A stretch of DNA of 33,309 bases, from positions 1-33,309 of the forward strand of contig CACYHE010000005.1 in assembly GCA_902774185.1 (NCBI GenBank), in the 5' to 3' direction. Position numbers and translations under genes: made by a program. The notes beneath the pieces were generated by a model. That model was not told the origin of the DNA. It worked only from the letters and a program-made list of their open reading frames with translations, and did not search any database. Positions 9,004-16,782 of this stretch are shown one piece after another; position 1 is the stretch's first letter; each line of letters opens with the position of its first letter. The stretch is from an uncultured Bacteroidales bacterium (GTDB taxonomy: Bacteria; Bacteroidota; Bacteroidia; Bacteroidales; Paludibacteraceae).

Positions 9004-10016
9004 CGTTGCGTGCTTTGTTGGAGCAGCGACTGCAGCAAGCGGCGATCGAGAATCCGCATCGTGAGACCAATCCGGTGCGGACGATAGAGGATTGGTGTGC
9101 CTATGTGGAGCGCTTTGCGTATCTGATGCCGTGGCAGGGGATGGATGTCGGCGAGGAGGCTTCCTTCTTCCGCCGCATTGACCAGAATATCGGCTATTTC
9201 TATTTTCTATTGGGTGATCTGCAGTATGAACCGCGTATCGCACAATGGCTCAAAGCATACAATATCGCATGGGGCGAGTGGCTCAGTAGTCCGGAGAGTT
9301 GGACGGAAGCGTATTACCGACTCGCGCTCTCTGATCCGCTTTTCGAACTCGCTACCGATCGCTACGAATCCCCCTCTAATTGGCATTGTTGGAATGACTT
9401 TTTCGCCCGCAAACTGCGAAGTCCTTTCACCTTTCACCTTTCACCTTTCACCTTTATCAGTCCCTGCGACGGCGTTATCGCAGAAGAAGGACTGATAAAA
9501 ACGGCTTCGATAGCTAACTGGCTGGATTTGCTCGGCGATAGCCCGTATCGAGAGTGCTTCGCTGGCGGCGAAACGACGCATATCGTCCTCGACGTCTTTG
9601 ACTACCATCGTTTCCATGCCCCGTGCGATGGTACGGTGCTGGAATGCAAGACCATCGAAGGCATCCATGCCGGCGGAGGTGTCATTATCTGGGACGAAGA
9701 GCAGGGTAGGTATCGCTATGACCAACTCGGCGTGACCGATTTTCAGATGTTAGAGACCCGTGGAGTCCTTATTCTCGACACCCCCGCTTTCGGCAAGATA
9801 GCCATCGTCCCCGTCGGTGTCCAGCAAGTATCTTCCGTCCAATGGACGATACCCTACACCGTACACCCTACACCGTACACCATCCACCAAGGTGAAGAGC
9901 TTGGTCGTTTTCAGTTCGGCGGAAGTGATATCGTCCTTTTTTTCGAGCCCAGTCGTGCCCCACTGATATCGCCCAAAGCCGTCAAAGTCGGCGATCCTAT
10001 AATCGAAAATCGCTAA
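8973..10016 (+). CDS. psd: Phosphatidylserine decarboxylase-family protein
   Basis: 347 residues, GTG start inside a repeat; the real start might be slightly downstream. Family landmarks are WNDFFARKL, SPCDG (D166), DYHRFHAP (H212, H215) and FGGSD (G317-S318). These match the Asp-His-Ser triad for self-cleavage, and Ser318 would become the pyruvoyl group of a small alpha chain of about 30 residues. The enzyme would decarboxylate phosphatidylserine or a related serine-containing lipid at the inner membrane. Two short tandem repeats are inserted in frame: SPFTFHLSPFTF at about residues 150-161, and PYTVHPTPYTIH at about 293-304. Both appear to lie in linkers outside the catalytic motifs. It sits at the end of the DUF4105-condensation unit and is closed by a terminator at 10029. 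It could be housekeeping Psd or a cluster-specific head-group enzyme. Confidence 0.85.
   Translation: MNSEELIVNSALRALLEQRLQQAAIENPHRETNPVRTIEDWCAYVERFAYLMPWQGMDVGEEASFFRRIDQNIGYFYFLLGDLQYEPRIAQWLKAYNIAWGEWLSSPESWTEAYYRLALSDPLFELATDRYESPSNWHCWNDFFARKLRSPFTFHLSPFTFISPCDGVIAEEGLIKTASIANWLDLLGDSPYRECFAGGETTHIVLDVFDYHRFHAPCDGTVLECKTIEGIHAGGGVIIWDEEQGRYRYDQLGVTDFQMLETRGVLILDTPAFGKIAIVPVGVQQVSSVQWTIPYTVHPTPYTIHQGEELGRFQFGGSDIVLFFEPSRAPLISPKAVKVGDPIIENR
9424..9455. repeat. In-frame 7-bp tandem repeat inside psd
   Basis: Four exact TTTCACC units (9425-9452) followed by TTTATC encode FTFHLSPFTF. Three units equal seven codons, so gain or loss of one unit would shift the frame. Confidence 0.9.
9852..9883. 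repeat. In-frame 14-bp tandem repeat inside psd
   Basis: Two copies of TACACCGTACACC (period 14) encode PYTVHPTPYTIH shortly before the cleavage motif. The unit is unrelated to the 7-bp repeat at 9425. Confidence 0.85.
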
Positions 10017-10028
10017 TCCCTAATCGAT

Positions 10029-10056
10029 AAAAATCGCTTCCCCTGAGGCGATTTTT
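10029..10056 (+). terminator. Rho-independent terminator after psd
   Basis: AAAAATCGC and GCGATTTTT form a perfect 9-bp stem around TTCCCCTGAG. It begins 12 bp after the decarboxylase stop and ends the unit headed by ATPase 1. Confidence 0.88.
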
Positions 10057-10060
10057 ATAC

Positions 10061-10090
10061 CTCTAAACTCTAAACTTTCAACTTTCAACT
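10061..10090. repeat. Short tandem repeats CTCTAAA / CTTTCAA
   Basis: Two short repeat types (CTCTAAA twice, then CTTTCAA twice) lie between the psd terminator and the promoter of ATPase 2. Confidence 0.75.
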
Positions 10091-10108
10091 GAAAATTCCA
10101 CGAATTTT

Positions 10109-10139
10109 CTTGCTATATCAAAAAAAAGTAGTACTTTTG
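10109..10139 (+). promoter_or_regulatory. Promoter P2 (ATPase 2)
   Basis: TACTTTTG (10132-10139) lies 19 bp after CTTG (10109-10112, one mismatch to TTTG). The spacer TATATCAAAAAAAAGTAG and the trailing GCAGCGGATTT match the promoters at 11582 and 14896. Confidence 0.78.
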
Positions 10140-10184
10140 CAGCGGATTTGTAAACGGCCATTAATATTAATACATATTAACATT

Positions 10185-11495
10185 ATGAAATTCTACGACA
10201 GAGATGCAGAATTGGAAGTGCTGCATTCGATAGAAGAGCAGTCGCGCAATAGTGCTACGTTCACGGTACTAATGGGGCGTAGGCGAGTAGGCAAGACATC
10301 ACTCATTATGCGCGCTATGATAGATGTAGAGTCAGCCTATCTCTTTGTCTCGAAGGATAACGAGGCCTTTCTCTGTCAGAAATTTCAGCGTGCCATAGAG
10401 GAGCAGTTACATATACAGGTTTATGGAACATTGACGCATTTCCGTGACCTGTTTGAGGTCATTATGCGTGAGTCCGTTACGCGCCATTTTACGCTTATTA
10501 TCGATGAGTTTCAGAATCTCTATAAGGTCAATCCTGCCATCTTCAGTGAGATACAGGATATATGGGATCGATACCACACGCAGTCGCATATCAACCTTAT
10601 TGCATCCGGTAGTATATTGTCGCTGATGAAGCGAATCTTCGAGAATGAAAATGAACCGCTCTATGGGCGTCCTACTTCCAAGATGACCTTGCGTCCGTTT
10701 ACGATCGAGACCTTCAAACAGATCTTCCGTGACCATTGTCCGAATTATAAAAATGAGGACTTGCTTTGTCTGTATATGCTTACCGGAGGCGTAGCGAAAT
10801 ACGTCGAACTACTGATGGACGCAGGCTGCTATACAAAGGAGAAAATGCTCAATTACGTGTGTCGCATGGATTCGTATTTCTTGTCAGAAGGTCGAGATTT
10901 GATCAATAACGAGTTCGGTTCGGATTATAATACCTATTATTCCATCTTACAACTTATTGCTTCCGGACTTAACCATCGTAGTGACATCGATGGCGCACTG
11001 CAGAAAGATAGCGGCGTGTATCTGCTTAATTTGGAGAATAATTTCGGCATGGTATCGCGTATCCGTCCGATTCTTGCTTCGCCGAATTCGAAGATTTCGT
11101 CCTACGAAATCACCGATCCCTTCCTGCGTTTCTGGTTCCGTTTTATATGTCCCTACCAGGCTTTGATAGAGAGCGGACAGTTGCGCCTGTTGCGAGAAAA
11201 TATCAATATCCACTATGAGCAGTTCACAGGTCGTACGTTGGAACGCTATTTCCAGACGCAATTGATGGAAACCGGCAATTACTCGCTGGTGGGCAATTGG
11301 TGGGATAAACAGGGAGGTAACGAGATAGATGTGGTTGCATTGGATGAGTTCAACCACACCGGATTGATTGCGGAGGTAAAACGTAACGATCGGAAATTGA
11401 GCATACCCAAGTTAGAAGAGAAAATGGGAAAATTACCTGGTTCATTCTGCAAATACCATTTTACAATGAAAGGTTTGTCCATAAAGGATATGTAA
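10185..11495 (+). CDS. P-loop ATPase 2 with PD-(D/E)XK (DUF234-like) C terminus
   Basis: 436 residues from the ATG at 10185. The frame is open further upstream, but that stretch is promoter and leader. Walker A is GRRRVGKT (31-38) and Walker B is LIIDEF (D107-E108), followed by the sensor strand LIASGS. A winged-helix region follows (ILQLIASGLNHRSDIDGAL). The C terminus carries EIDVVAL (D382) and AEVKR (E397-x-K399), the D...ExK signature of a PD-(D/E)XK nuclease fold as in archaeal ATPase-DUF234 proteins (PF01637/PF03008). Nucleic-acid cleavage is likely only by family analogy. It has its own promoter, a terminator upstream and the conserved 3' element at 11504, so it forms a self-contained cassette. 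A heavily deleted second copy lies at 23119 with the same leader. Confidence 0.88.
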   Translation: MKFYDRDAELEVLHSIEEQSRNSATFTVLMGRRRVGKTSLIMRAMIDVESAYLFVSKDNEAFLCQKFQRAIEEQLHIQVYGTLTHFRDLFEVIMRESVTRHFTLIIDEFQNLYKVNPAIFSEIQDIWDRYHTQSHINLIASGSILSLMKRIFENENEPLYGRPTSKMTLRPFTIETFKQIFRDHCPNYKNEDLLCLYMLTGGVAKYVELLMDAGCYTKEKMLNYVCRMDSYFLSEGRDLINNEFGSDYNTYYSILQLIASGLNHRSDIDGALQKDSGVYLLNLENNFGMVSRIRPILASPNSKISSYEITDPFLRFWFRFICPYQALIESGQLRLLRENINIHYEQFTGRTLERYFQTQLMETGNYSLVGNWWDKQGGNEIDVVALDEFNHTGLIAEVKRNDRKLSIPKLEEKMGKLPGSFCKYHFTMKGLSIKDM

Positions 11496-11503
11496 TACGA
11501 TTT

Positions 11504-11537
11504 TAATTTTTGGGATCATTGTTGGTAATTTTTGACC
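11504..11537 (+). repeat. Conserved 34-bp 3' element, copy A
   Basis: It begins TAATTTTTGG, continues GATCATTGTTGG and ends TAATTTTTGACC, so it has a direct repeat of TAATTTTTG at both ends. Copies follow the nuclease gene (24692) and the KilA-N remnant (26152). It is not a simple hairpin terminator. Confidence 0.85.
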
Positions 11538-11581
11538 CCAAGAAGAAAATCGTTAAATTCGATCATTTTGTGAACGATTTA

Positions 11582-11613
11582 TTTGCATATATCAAAAAAA
11601 TGTAGTACTTTTG
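11582..11613 (+). promoter_or_regulatory. Promoter P3 (ATPase 3, probably also fabG and ketosynthase)
   Basis: TTTG (11582-11585) and TACTTTTG (11606-11613) are separated by 20 bp, an exact match to the Bacteroidetes consensus. No other promoter or terminator is visible between here and the end of the ketosynthase gene. Confidence 0.85.
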
Positions 11614-11614
11614 C

Positions 11615-11657
11615 AGCGAAAAAAGTGTGACAAAAAATGTGTGACGAAAATTTCGCT
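11615..11657 (+). promoter_or_regulatory. Leader inverted and direct repeats of ATPase 3
   Basis: AGCGAAA (11615-11621) pairs with TTTCGCT (11651-11657). Inside lie two near-direct copies of AAAAAAGTGTGAC / AAAAAATGTGTGACG. A stem-loop in the 5' UTR is likely; its role is unknown. Confidence 0.6.
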
Positions 11658-11686
11658 ATAACTATAGTGTATAAAATCAGATAATT

Positions 11687-12820
11687 ATGACAGATAAGGC
11701 GATCGTTTTTAATCCGTTTTCTATTGCCTCATACATAGGACCGAAGTATTTCTGTGACCGTGACGAGGAGACGAAAGAGCTGGTGGGGGCATTGGCCAAT
11801 GGACGCAATGTAACGCTGATTAGTCCTCGCCGTGTAGGTAAAACGGGATTGATTCAGCATTTCTTTCAGAGTTTGAATCCGAAGGAAGTGCAGTGTTTCT
11901 ATGTGGATCTGTATAGCACTTCCAATCTGCAGGAGTTTACCAAACTCTTTGCACAAGAAGTGTTGACCAAGCGTATCACGCCATTCTCCGAACAGGTTTG
12001 GTCGGAGATTACCCATTTCTTTGGTGCGCTACGTCCGGTCTTCGGGGCTGACCCTATTAGTGGCATGCCGCAATGTACGATAGATATTCAGCCGCAACGA
12101 GAAGAATGGACTTTGCAGCAGATCTTTGCGTACTTGGAGAAATCGGCTACCCCTTGTTATGTTGCGTTCGATGAGTTTCAGACGATAGCGGAATATTCGG
12201 ATGTGAAGATGGAGGCTCTACTGCGTACCTATATCCAGCAGTTGCGTAATGTGCATTTTATCTTCTCCGGCAGCAAGAAACATATCATGACCGAGATGTT
12301 CTCTTCCGCCAAGCGTCCTTTCTATCGCAGTACGCAGATGATGCATATCGATGTGATCGACGAGCAGGTGTACTATGCTTTTGCTACCAAACATCTCTCT
12401 GCACATGGTCAAAACATGGAAGAAAGCACGTTCCATGACCTCTATGCCCTTGTCAACGGCTATACATGGAACATACAGAGCTTGCTCAATCGACTTTATC
12501 AAAGCGGAGTGGAGCAGATCGATTATAATAGGGTACTGATGACCCTCAATCAGATCTTGCTTGAGGAAGCGCCTTCTTATCAGATGATTTCTCGTCTTAT
12601 CACCGATCGCCAACTACAAGTGCTGCGAGCTGTAGCGAAAGAAGGAGGTGTCAAAGAGCCGGGCAGTAATGTGTTCCTTCAAAAGCACCAACTCGGAGCG
12701 TATAGCACTGTTCGCAGTGCAATACAGAATCTGATGGAGAAGGAGCTACTCTATCAAAACGATGATGGTGCGTATGTGGTTTATGAGAAGTTCTTTGCGC
12801 TTTGGTTGAAACAACATTAA
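11687..12820 (+). CDS. P-loop ATPase 3 (archaeal-ATPase/STAND-like, no nuclease tail)
   Basis: 377 residues. Walker A is SPRRVGKT (46-53), Walker B is YVAFDEF (D162-E163), and the sensor strand is FIFSGSKKH. A C-terminal winged-helix-like segment contains YSTVRSAIQNLMEKELL. Its order of motifs and many local strings (YFCDR, EALLRTY, FIFSGS) match ATPase 1, so they are paralogues of one subfamily. Without a nuclease tail it should act as an NTP-driven switch or DNA-binding protein (inference). It has its own promoter and a leader stem-loop. The stop is followed by a TAATTCCC tandem repeat and then fabG with no terminator, so the reductase and ketosynthase are probably transcribed from this ATPase's promoter. 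Confidence 0.88.
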   Translation: MTDKAIVFNPFSIASYIGPKYFCDRDEETKELVGALANGRNVTLISPRRVGKTGLIQHFFQSLNPKEVQCFYVDLYSTSNLQEFTKLFAQEVLTKRITPFSEQVWSEITHFFGALRPVFGADPISGMPQCTIDIQPQREEWTLQQIFAYLEKSATPCYVAFDEFQTIAEYSDVKMEALLRTYIQQLRNVHFIFSGSKKHIMTEMFSSAKRPFYRSTQMMHIDVIDEQVYYAFATKHLSAHGQNMEESTFHDLYALVNGYTWNIQSLLNRLYQSGVEQIDYNRVLMTLNQILLEEAPSYQMISRLITDRQLQVLRAVAKEGGVKEPGSNVFLQKHQLGAYSTVRSAIQNLMEKELLYQNDDGAYVVYEKFFALWLKQH

Positions 12821-12853
12821 TCCCTAATTCCCTAATTCCCTAATCACTAATCG
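12818..12853. repeat. TAATTCCC tandem repeat abutting fabG start
   Basis: TAATCCC, TAATTCCC, TAATTCCC, TAATCAC and TAATCG run consecutively and end 2 bp before the GTG start. They occupy the position where a ribosome-binding region would be. Confidence 0.85.
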
Positions 12854-12855
12854 AA

Positions 12856-13599
12856 GTGAAACGCTATGCATTAATAACCGGCGCAAGCCGGGGAATAGGA
12901 CGAGCGATTGCTATTGAGTTGGCGAAAGACGGCTGTTCTATCTTGCTAAACTACAAGTCCAATCAGGCTGCAGCTGAGGAAGCCAAGCGTCTGATTGAGG
13001 AAGCCGGCGGCGAAGCCGAACTGATGCCCTTCGATGTATCCCAACCCGATGCCATCAATGCCGCGCTGGATGCATGGTTCACCGCCCATCCGGACGACTA
13101 TATTGACGTGCTGGTGAACAACGCCGGTATCGTCGATGACGAGATTATGCTGGCGATGGAGCCGGAGCAATGGCATCGCGTGATTGATGTGAACCTCAAC
13201 GGCTTCTTCTATTGCACCCGCCGTGTCATTGAAGGAATGGTCATCAACCATCACGGGCGGATTGTTAATTTATCCTCCATTAGTGGGCAAGTAGGAAATG
13301 TCGGACAAGTAAATTATTCCGCTGCAAAATCAGCACTAATAGGAGCAACAAAGACAATAGCGAAAGAATTAGCACCTAAACATGTAACGGTAAATGCTGT
13401 TTCTCCCGGAGCAATAGAGACCGACATGGTTCGGGCTAGTGAAGAGTATATGCCGGAGTATATGCGCGATATAAGCAATATCCCTATGCGTCGTCTTGGC
13501 AAACCCGAAGAAGTTGCCTATCTGGTGTCTTTCCTTTGCAGCGATCGAGCCAATTATATTTCCGGCCAAGTAATTGGCATCAATGGCGCTGCTTTATGA
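12856..13599 (+). CDS. fabG: 3-oxoacyl-ACP reductase (FabG-like short-chain dehydrogenase)
   Basis: 247 residues, GTG start. The Rossmann motif TGASRGIG is at residues 8-15, VNNAGI in the middle, and the catalytic set is S141, Y154 and K158 (YSAAK) with the standard 13-residue Ser-Tyr spacing. The length and the C-terminal ISGQVIGINGA are typical of FabG, which reduces beta-ketoacyl-ACP with NADPH. The genes for ketosynthase, ACP and oxidoreductase nearby point to a dedicated type II pathway rather than the housekeeping copy. It lies 35 bp after ATPase 3 without a promoter of its own, and 34 bp before the ketosynthase. Both junctions are filled by short tandem repeats of different sequence. 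Confidence 0.93.
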   Translation: MKRYALITGASRGIGRAIAIELAKDGCSILLNYKSNQAAAEEAKRLIEEAGGEAELMPFDVSQPDAINAALDAWFTAHPDDYIDVLVNNAGIVDDEIMLAMEPEQWHRVIDVNLNGFFYCTRRVIEGMVINHHGRIVNLSSISGQVGNVGQVNYSAAKSALIGATKTIAKELAPKHVTVNAVSPGAIETDMVRASEEYMPEYMRDISNIPMRRLGKPEEVAYLVSFLCSDRANYISGQVIGINGAAL

Positions 13600-13600
13600 T

Positions 13601-13636
13601 GATAAATGGTAAATTGTAAATGACAAATCGTAAATG
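13601..13636. repeat. Degenerate TAAATnG repeat abutting ketosynthase start
   Basis: GATAAATG, GTAAATT, GTAAATGAC, AAATC and GTAAATG form about five degenerate units, and the last one supplies the ATG of the ketosynthase gene. Confidence 0.75.
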
Positions 13637-14872
13637 AATCGACGTGTCGTAGTAACAGGAATGGGTATTTGGTCATGCATCGGACAAGACCTGCAAACAG
13701 TCACCGAGAGCCTTCGTCAAGGACGCTCAGGAATTGGTGTACGGCCGGAACGAAAGGCGTTAGGCTATCATTCTTTATTATCCGGTATCGTTCCTCGTCC
13801 GGATCTGAAACCCTTGTTGGATCGCCGTTTGCGCAATACGCTTTCCGAAGAAGCCGAATATGCCTATATGGCAACGCGTGAAGCGCTGAACAATGCGCAT
13901 ATAGATGCCGATTATTGCCGGCAAAACGAACTGGGTGTTGTCTTTGGTAATGATACTTCCAATAGGGCGGTTGTGGAGTCTTATAATAACGCCGTGGAAA
14001 CAGGCAATACCTTCATGCTCGGTTCCGGCATGGCGTTTCAGGCACTTACCAGCAATGTGGCGATGAACATGGCGAATATCTTTCATCTGCGAGGAGCAAA
14101 CTTTACCACTCCTTCCGCATGTGCCTCCGGCGCGCAAGCGATAGCATTGGCAGCGATGCTTATTCAATCCGGTCAACAGGATATCATCGTTGCCGGAGGT
14201 GCACAAGAAACCAACAATATTTCCATGATTGCATTCGATGGAGTCAATACGCTCTCCAAACGCAATGAAGATCCGACTCACGCTTCGCGACCTTTTGATA
14301 AAAACCGGGATGGATTAGTACCAAGCGGTGGAGCTGCGGCTTTGGTATTGGAGGAATATGAGCATGCCATAGCGCGTGGAGCCACTATCTATGCCGAGCT
14401 TGCGGGTTTCGGATTCTCTCAGAATGAGACACCGCTTGGTCAACCATCTGTCGAAGGCGAATATAAAGCGATGCGCAATGCTCTTCGAAACGCCAACCTG
14501 CAACCGCAAGATATAGACTATATCAACGCCCATGCTACCTCTACCGTCTCCGGCGACATCGCAGAAGCGGAAGCAATAAAACGATTGTTTGTCCAATCAC
14601 CAATGATTTCGTCCACGAAATCTATGACCGGTCACGAATGCTGGATGGCAGGCACCAGTGAAGCGATCTATACGATTCTGATGATGCAGCATAATTTCGT
14701 CGCTCCCAGCATCAATATCGAGGAGTTGGACGAGTTCGCGAAAGACCTCAATATTGTTCGTGAGGCAAAAAAAGCAGAGATCAAAATTGCACTCTCCAAT
14801 TCCTTCGGCTTCGGAGGCACAAACTGTGTGTTAGTGTTTAGGAAGGTGATTGATTACCCCAAAATTGCCTAA
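13634..14872 (+). CDS. Beta-ketoacyl-ACP synthase (FabF-type ketosynthase)
   Basis: 412 residues. The catalytic triad is complete: C163 in SACASGAQ, H300 in NAHATST and H334 in KSMTGHE. The terminal FGFGGTNC glycine motif is present. It extends acyl chains on ACP by decarboxylative Claisen condensation. The HATST variant of the usual HGTxT suggests a specialised rather than primary-metabolism enzyme. A fragmentary second ketosynthase at 18234 suggests that the cluster once had a ketosynthase pair, as seen in aryl-polyene and other type II polyketide systems. A 105-bp gap separates it from ATPase 4, which carries its own promoter. Confidence 0.93.
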   Translation: MNRRVVVTGMGIWSCIGQDLQTVTESLRQGRSGIGVRPERKALGYHSLLSGIVPRPDLKPLLDRRLRNTLSEEAEYAYMATREALNNAHIDADYCRQNELGVVFGNDTSNRAVVESYNNAVETGNTFMLGSGMAFQALTSNVAMNMANIFHLRGANFTTPSACASGAQAIALAAMLIQSGQQDIIVAGGAQETNNISMIAFDGVNTLSKRNEDPTHASRPFDKNRDGLVPSGGAAALVLEEYEHAIARGATIYAELAGFGFSQNETPLGQPSVEGEYKAMRNALRNANLQPQDIDYINAHATSTVSGDIAEAEAIKRLFVQSPMISSTKSMTGHECWMAGTSEAIYTILMMQHNFVAPSINIEELDEFAKDLNIVREAKKAEIKIALSNSFGFGGTNCVLVFRKVIDYPKIA

Positions 14873-14895
14873 ATTCTCAAAAATATTCTAAAATA

Positions 14896-14927
14896 TTTGC
14901 ATATATCAAATATTTATTGTACATTTG
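14896..14927 (+). promoter_or_regulatory. Promoter P4 (ATPase 4, probably also ACP and oxidoreductase)
   Basis: TTTG (14896-14899) and TACATTTG (14920-14927) are separated by 20 bp. The flanks TTTGCATATATCAAA and TTTGCAGCGGATTT match P2 and P3 closely. Confidence 0.83.
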
Positions 14928-14949
14928 CAGCGGATTTTGAATTATAACA

Positions 14950-14983
14950 CGCCACGAAATAATAAAAACACATATTCGTGGCG
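14950..14983 (+). promoter_or_regulatory. 5' UTR hairpin of ATPase 4
   Basis: CGCCACGAA (14950-14958) pairs perfectly with TTCGTGGCG (14975-14983) around a 16-nt AT-rich loop. It ends 15 bp before the chosen ATG. The GTG within its right arm is in frame but is unlikely to be the start. Confidence 0.75.
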
Positions 14984-14998
14984 AAATATAACGCAATT

Positions 14999-16447
14999 AT
15001 GAGTGCGATTATCGGAAGAGACAAAGAGGTTGACGAGTTAAAACAACTGGTACAAAGTCAACGAGCAGAGTTTGTGGCGATTTATGGTCGTCGCCGTGTT
15101 GGGAAGACTTTTCTTGTAGATGAAGCCCTTCGAGAGGAGATCACTTTCCGTCATGCAGGATTAAGTCCTGTGGACGAGGACGGCAAAGCCAATAAGATGA
15201 AAGAGCAGTTGCTGCATTTCTATCATTCTCTACTGCTGCAAGGTTGGAAAGGAAGAAGTCGCCCGAAGAATTGGTTAGAGGCGTTCTTTCTGTTAGAGCA
15301 ACACCTGCAAGCCATTGATAATGGCGAACGGCAAGTGGTGTTTATTGATGAATTGCCGTGGATGGACACTCCGCGGAGCGGTTTCATAACGGCATTAGAG
15401 GCATTTTGGAATGGTTGGGCTTGTCATCGTCCTAATATGATGCTGGTCGTTTGCGGTAGTGCCAATTCGTGGATGTTGGATAATCTGGTCAATAATCATG
15501 GCGGGCTATACGGTCGTACAACCTACGAGATCAAACTTACGCCTTTTGCCTTAACTGAATGCGAGCAGTTCTACGAAAGTCGCGGCATACAACTATCGCG
15601 CTATGACATTGCGCAAGCGAACATGATTCTTGGCGGTATCCCATATTACATGGGGTATTTTACACGCGGAAAGAGCCTTGCGCAGAATATTGACAATCTA
15701 TTCTTTGCACCAAATGCCAAGTTAAAAGATGAGTTTGTAAAGCTCTTTTCCTCTGTCTTTACGAATCCCGAGGAGATGATGCGGATTGTACGTTATCTGG
15801 CTACGAAGCGCAAAGGATACACACGCGAAGAAATCGCCAAAGGCACGCACTTGAGTTATAATGGAGATCTTTCAAAATGGCTCAAAGCCTTGGCTGCTAG
15901 CGATTTCATTGTCAGTTATGTACCGTTCGGTGAAAGCGCACGCAATGTGCATTTCCGGCTTACAGATCCTTTCTGTTTGTTCTATCTGAAGTTCGTGGAT
16001 GGGCAATCGGAAATGGATGAAGCATTCTGGATGAATAATGTATATTCGCAAAAAATCAACAGTTGGCGAGGTTTTGCTTTTGAAGACCTTTGCCTGCGTC
16101 ATGTGGATGCTATCAAGCGTGCCTTGCAAATAGGAGGCATCTCATCCTCTCAATCCGCTTGGACAGTTAGCGGAGACGACCAGCAAGAAGGGACGCAAAT
16201 TGATTTGCTGATTTTAAGAAAAGATAATGTAGTGAACATGTGCGAGATGAAGTTCTACAGCGAAGAGTTTGCAGTACGAACGGACTATCATAAGAGATTG
16301 GTACATCGCACGAATGTTTTGCAGCCCTATCTTTCCCGCAAGATGGTCATTCATAGCACATTGGTGACGACATATGGGCTAACCTATAATCAGTATTCCG
16401 GGGATTTTGTGAACGTTGTGACAATGGAGGATCTATTTAAGGAGTGA
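14999..16447 (+). CDS. P-loop ATPase 4 with PD-(D/E)XK (DUF234-like) C terminus
   Basis: 482 residues from ATG at 14999, chosen because the family begins with IIGR and the upstream GTG lies inside a hairpin. Walker A is GRRRVGKT (30-37), Walker B is VVFIDELPW and the sensor strand is VVCGS. A winged-helix segment includes YTREEIAKGTHLS. The C terminus has GTQIDLLIL and MCEMKFY, a D...ExK nuclease-type signature. It belongs to the ATPase_2 plus DUF234 group but is a different subfamily from ATPase 2. It separates the ketosynthase from the ACP gene, and its promoter is the only one seen for the ACP-oxidoreductase block. The biological role of this family is not established. Confidence 0.88.
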   Translation: MSAIIGRDKEVDELKQLVQSQRAEFVAIYGRRRVGKTFLVDEALREEITFRHAGLSPVDEDGKANKMKEQLLHFYHSLLLQGWKGRSRPKNWLEAFFLLEQHLQAIDNGERQVVFIDELPWMDTPRSGFITALEAFWNGWACHRPNMMLVVCGSANSWMLDNLVNNHGGLYGRTTYEIKLTPFALTECEQFYESRGIQLSRYDIAQANMILGGIPYYMGYFTRGKSLAQNIDNLFFAPNAKLKDEFVKLFSSVFTNPEEMMRIVRYLATKRKGYTREEIAKGTHLSYNGDLSKWLKALAASDFIVSYVPFGESARNVHFRLTDPFCLFYLKFVDGQSEMDEAFWMNNVYSQKINSWRGFAFEDLCLRHVDAIKRALQIGGISSSQSAWTVSGDDQQEGTQIDLLILRKDNVVNMCEMKFYSEEFAVRTDYHKRLVHRTNVLQPYLSRKMVIHSTLVTTYGLTYNQYSGDFVNVVTMEDLFKE

Positions 16448-16518
16448 TTCCCTAACTCCCTAATTCGAAAATAAAAAACAAATAGTACATAGTAAATGAT
16501 TAAATAGTAAATGATATT
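16448..16518. repeat. Two tandem-repeat blocks abutting ACP start
   Basis: First comes TTCCCTAACTCCCTAATTCG (16448-16467), then TAGTAcATAGTAAATGATTAA and TAGTAAATGATATT-type units up to the ACP start at 16519. The second type is unrelated to the first. Confidence 0.75.
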
Positions 16519-16782
16519 ATGACCAAGCAAGAAATTATTGACAAGACGAATGCTTTTCTCGCCGATGAATACGAGAAAGACCCGGCATTGCTCAAGCCGG
16601 AGGCGCGTTTCCGTGAAGATTTGGATCTAAACAGTTTGGATTATATGGATCTCATGGTAATGGTTAAGCGCGAGTTTGATATCATGCCGGCTCCGGCAGA
16701 GATGAATCTTGTCGTTACACTCGGCGATTTCTATGATTTCATCGAGAAAAAACTAAACGAACCTAAGCAAACGAATGAGTGA
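16519..16782 (+). CDS. Acyl carrier protein
   Basis: 87 residues. The helix-II motif LDLNSLDYMDLM has Ser39 as the 4'-phosphopantetheine attachment site; the usual DSL is NSL here. The protein is acidic with the size of a discrete type II ACP. It carries acyl intermediates between the ketosynthase, FabG-like reductase and probably the FAD enzyme. The next gene overlaps its end by 8 bp, showing translational coupling with the oxidoreductase. Confidence 0.93.
   Translation: MTKQEIIDKTNAFLADEYEKDPALLKPEARFREDLDLNSLDYMDLMVMVKREFDIMPAPAEMNLVVTLGDFYDFIEKKLNEPKQTNE

Noticed and set aside
10110-10184. In-frame upstream extension of ATPase 2
   Set aside because: The extension runs through the promoter -7 element and leader; the ATG at 10185 fits the family start and the deleted copy at 23119.
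11504-11537. 3' element read as a promoter or terminator
   Set aside because: Copy B contains TAATTTTG but no TTTG 19-21 bp upstream, and no copy forms a stem with a T run.
12818-12853. Possible CRISPR or satellite array
   Set aside because: The units are 7-8 bp with no spacers, and no cas genes are present; short tandem repeat is the right description.
14978-14998. GTG start for ATPase 4
   Set aside because: It lies in the right arm of a perfect 5' UTR hairpin, and the family N terminus (IIGR) fits the ATG at 14999.
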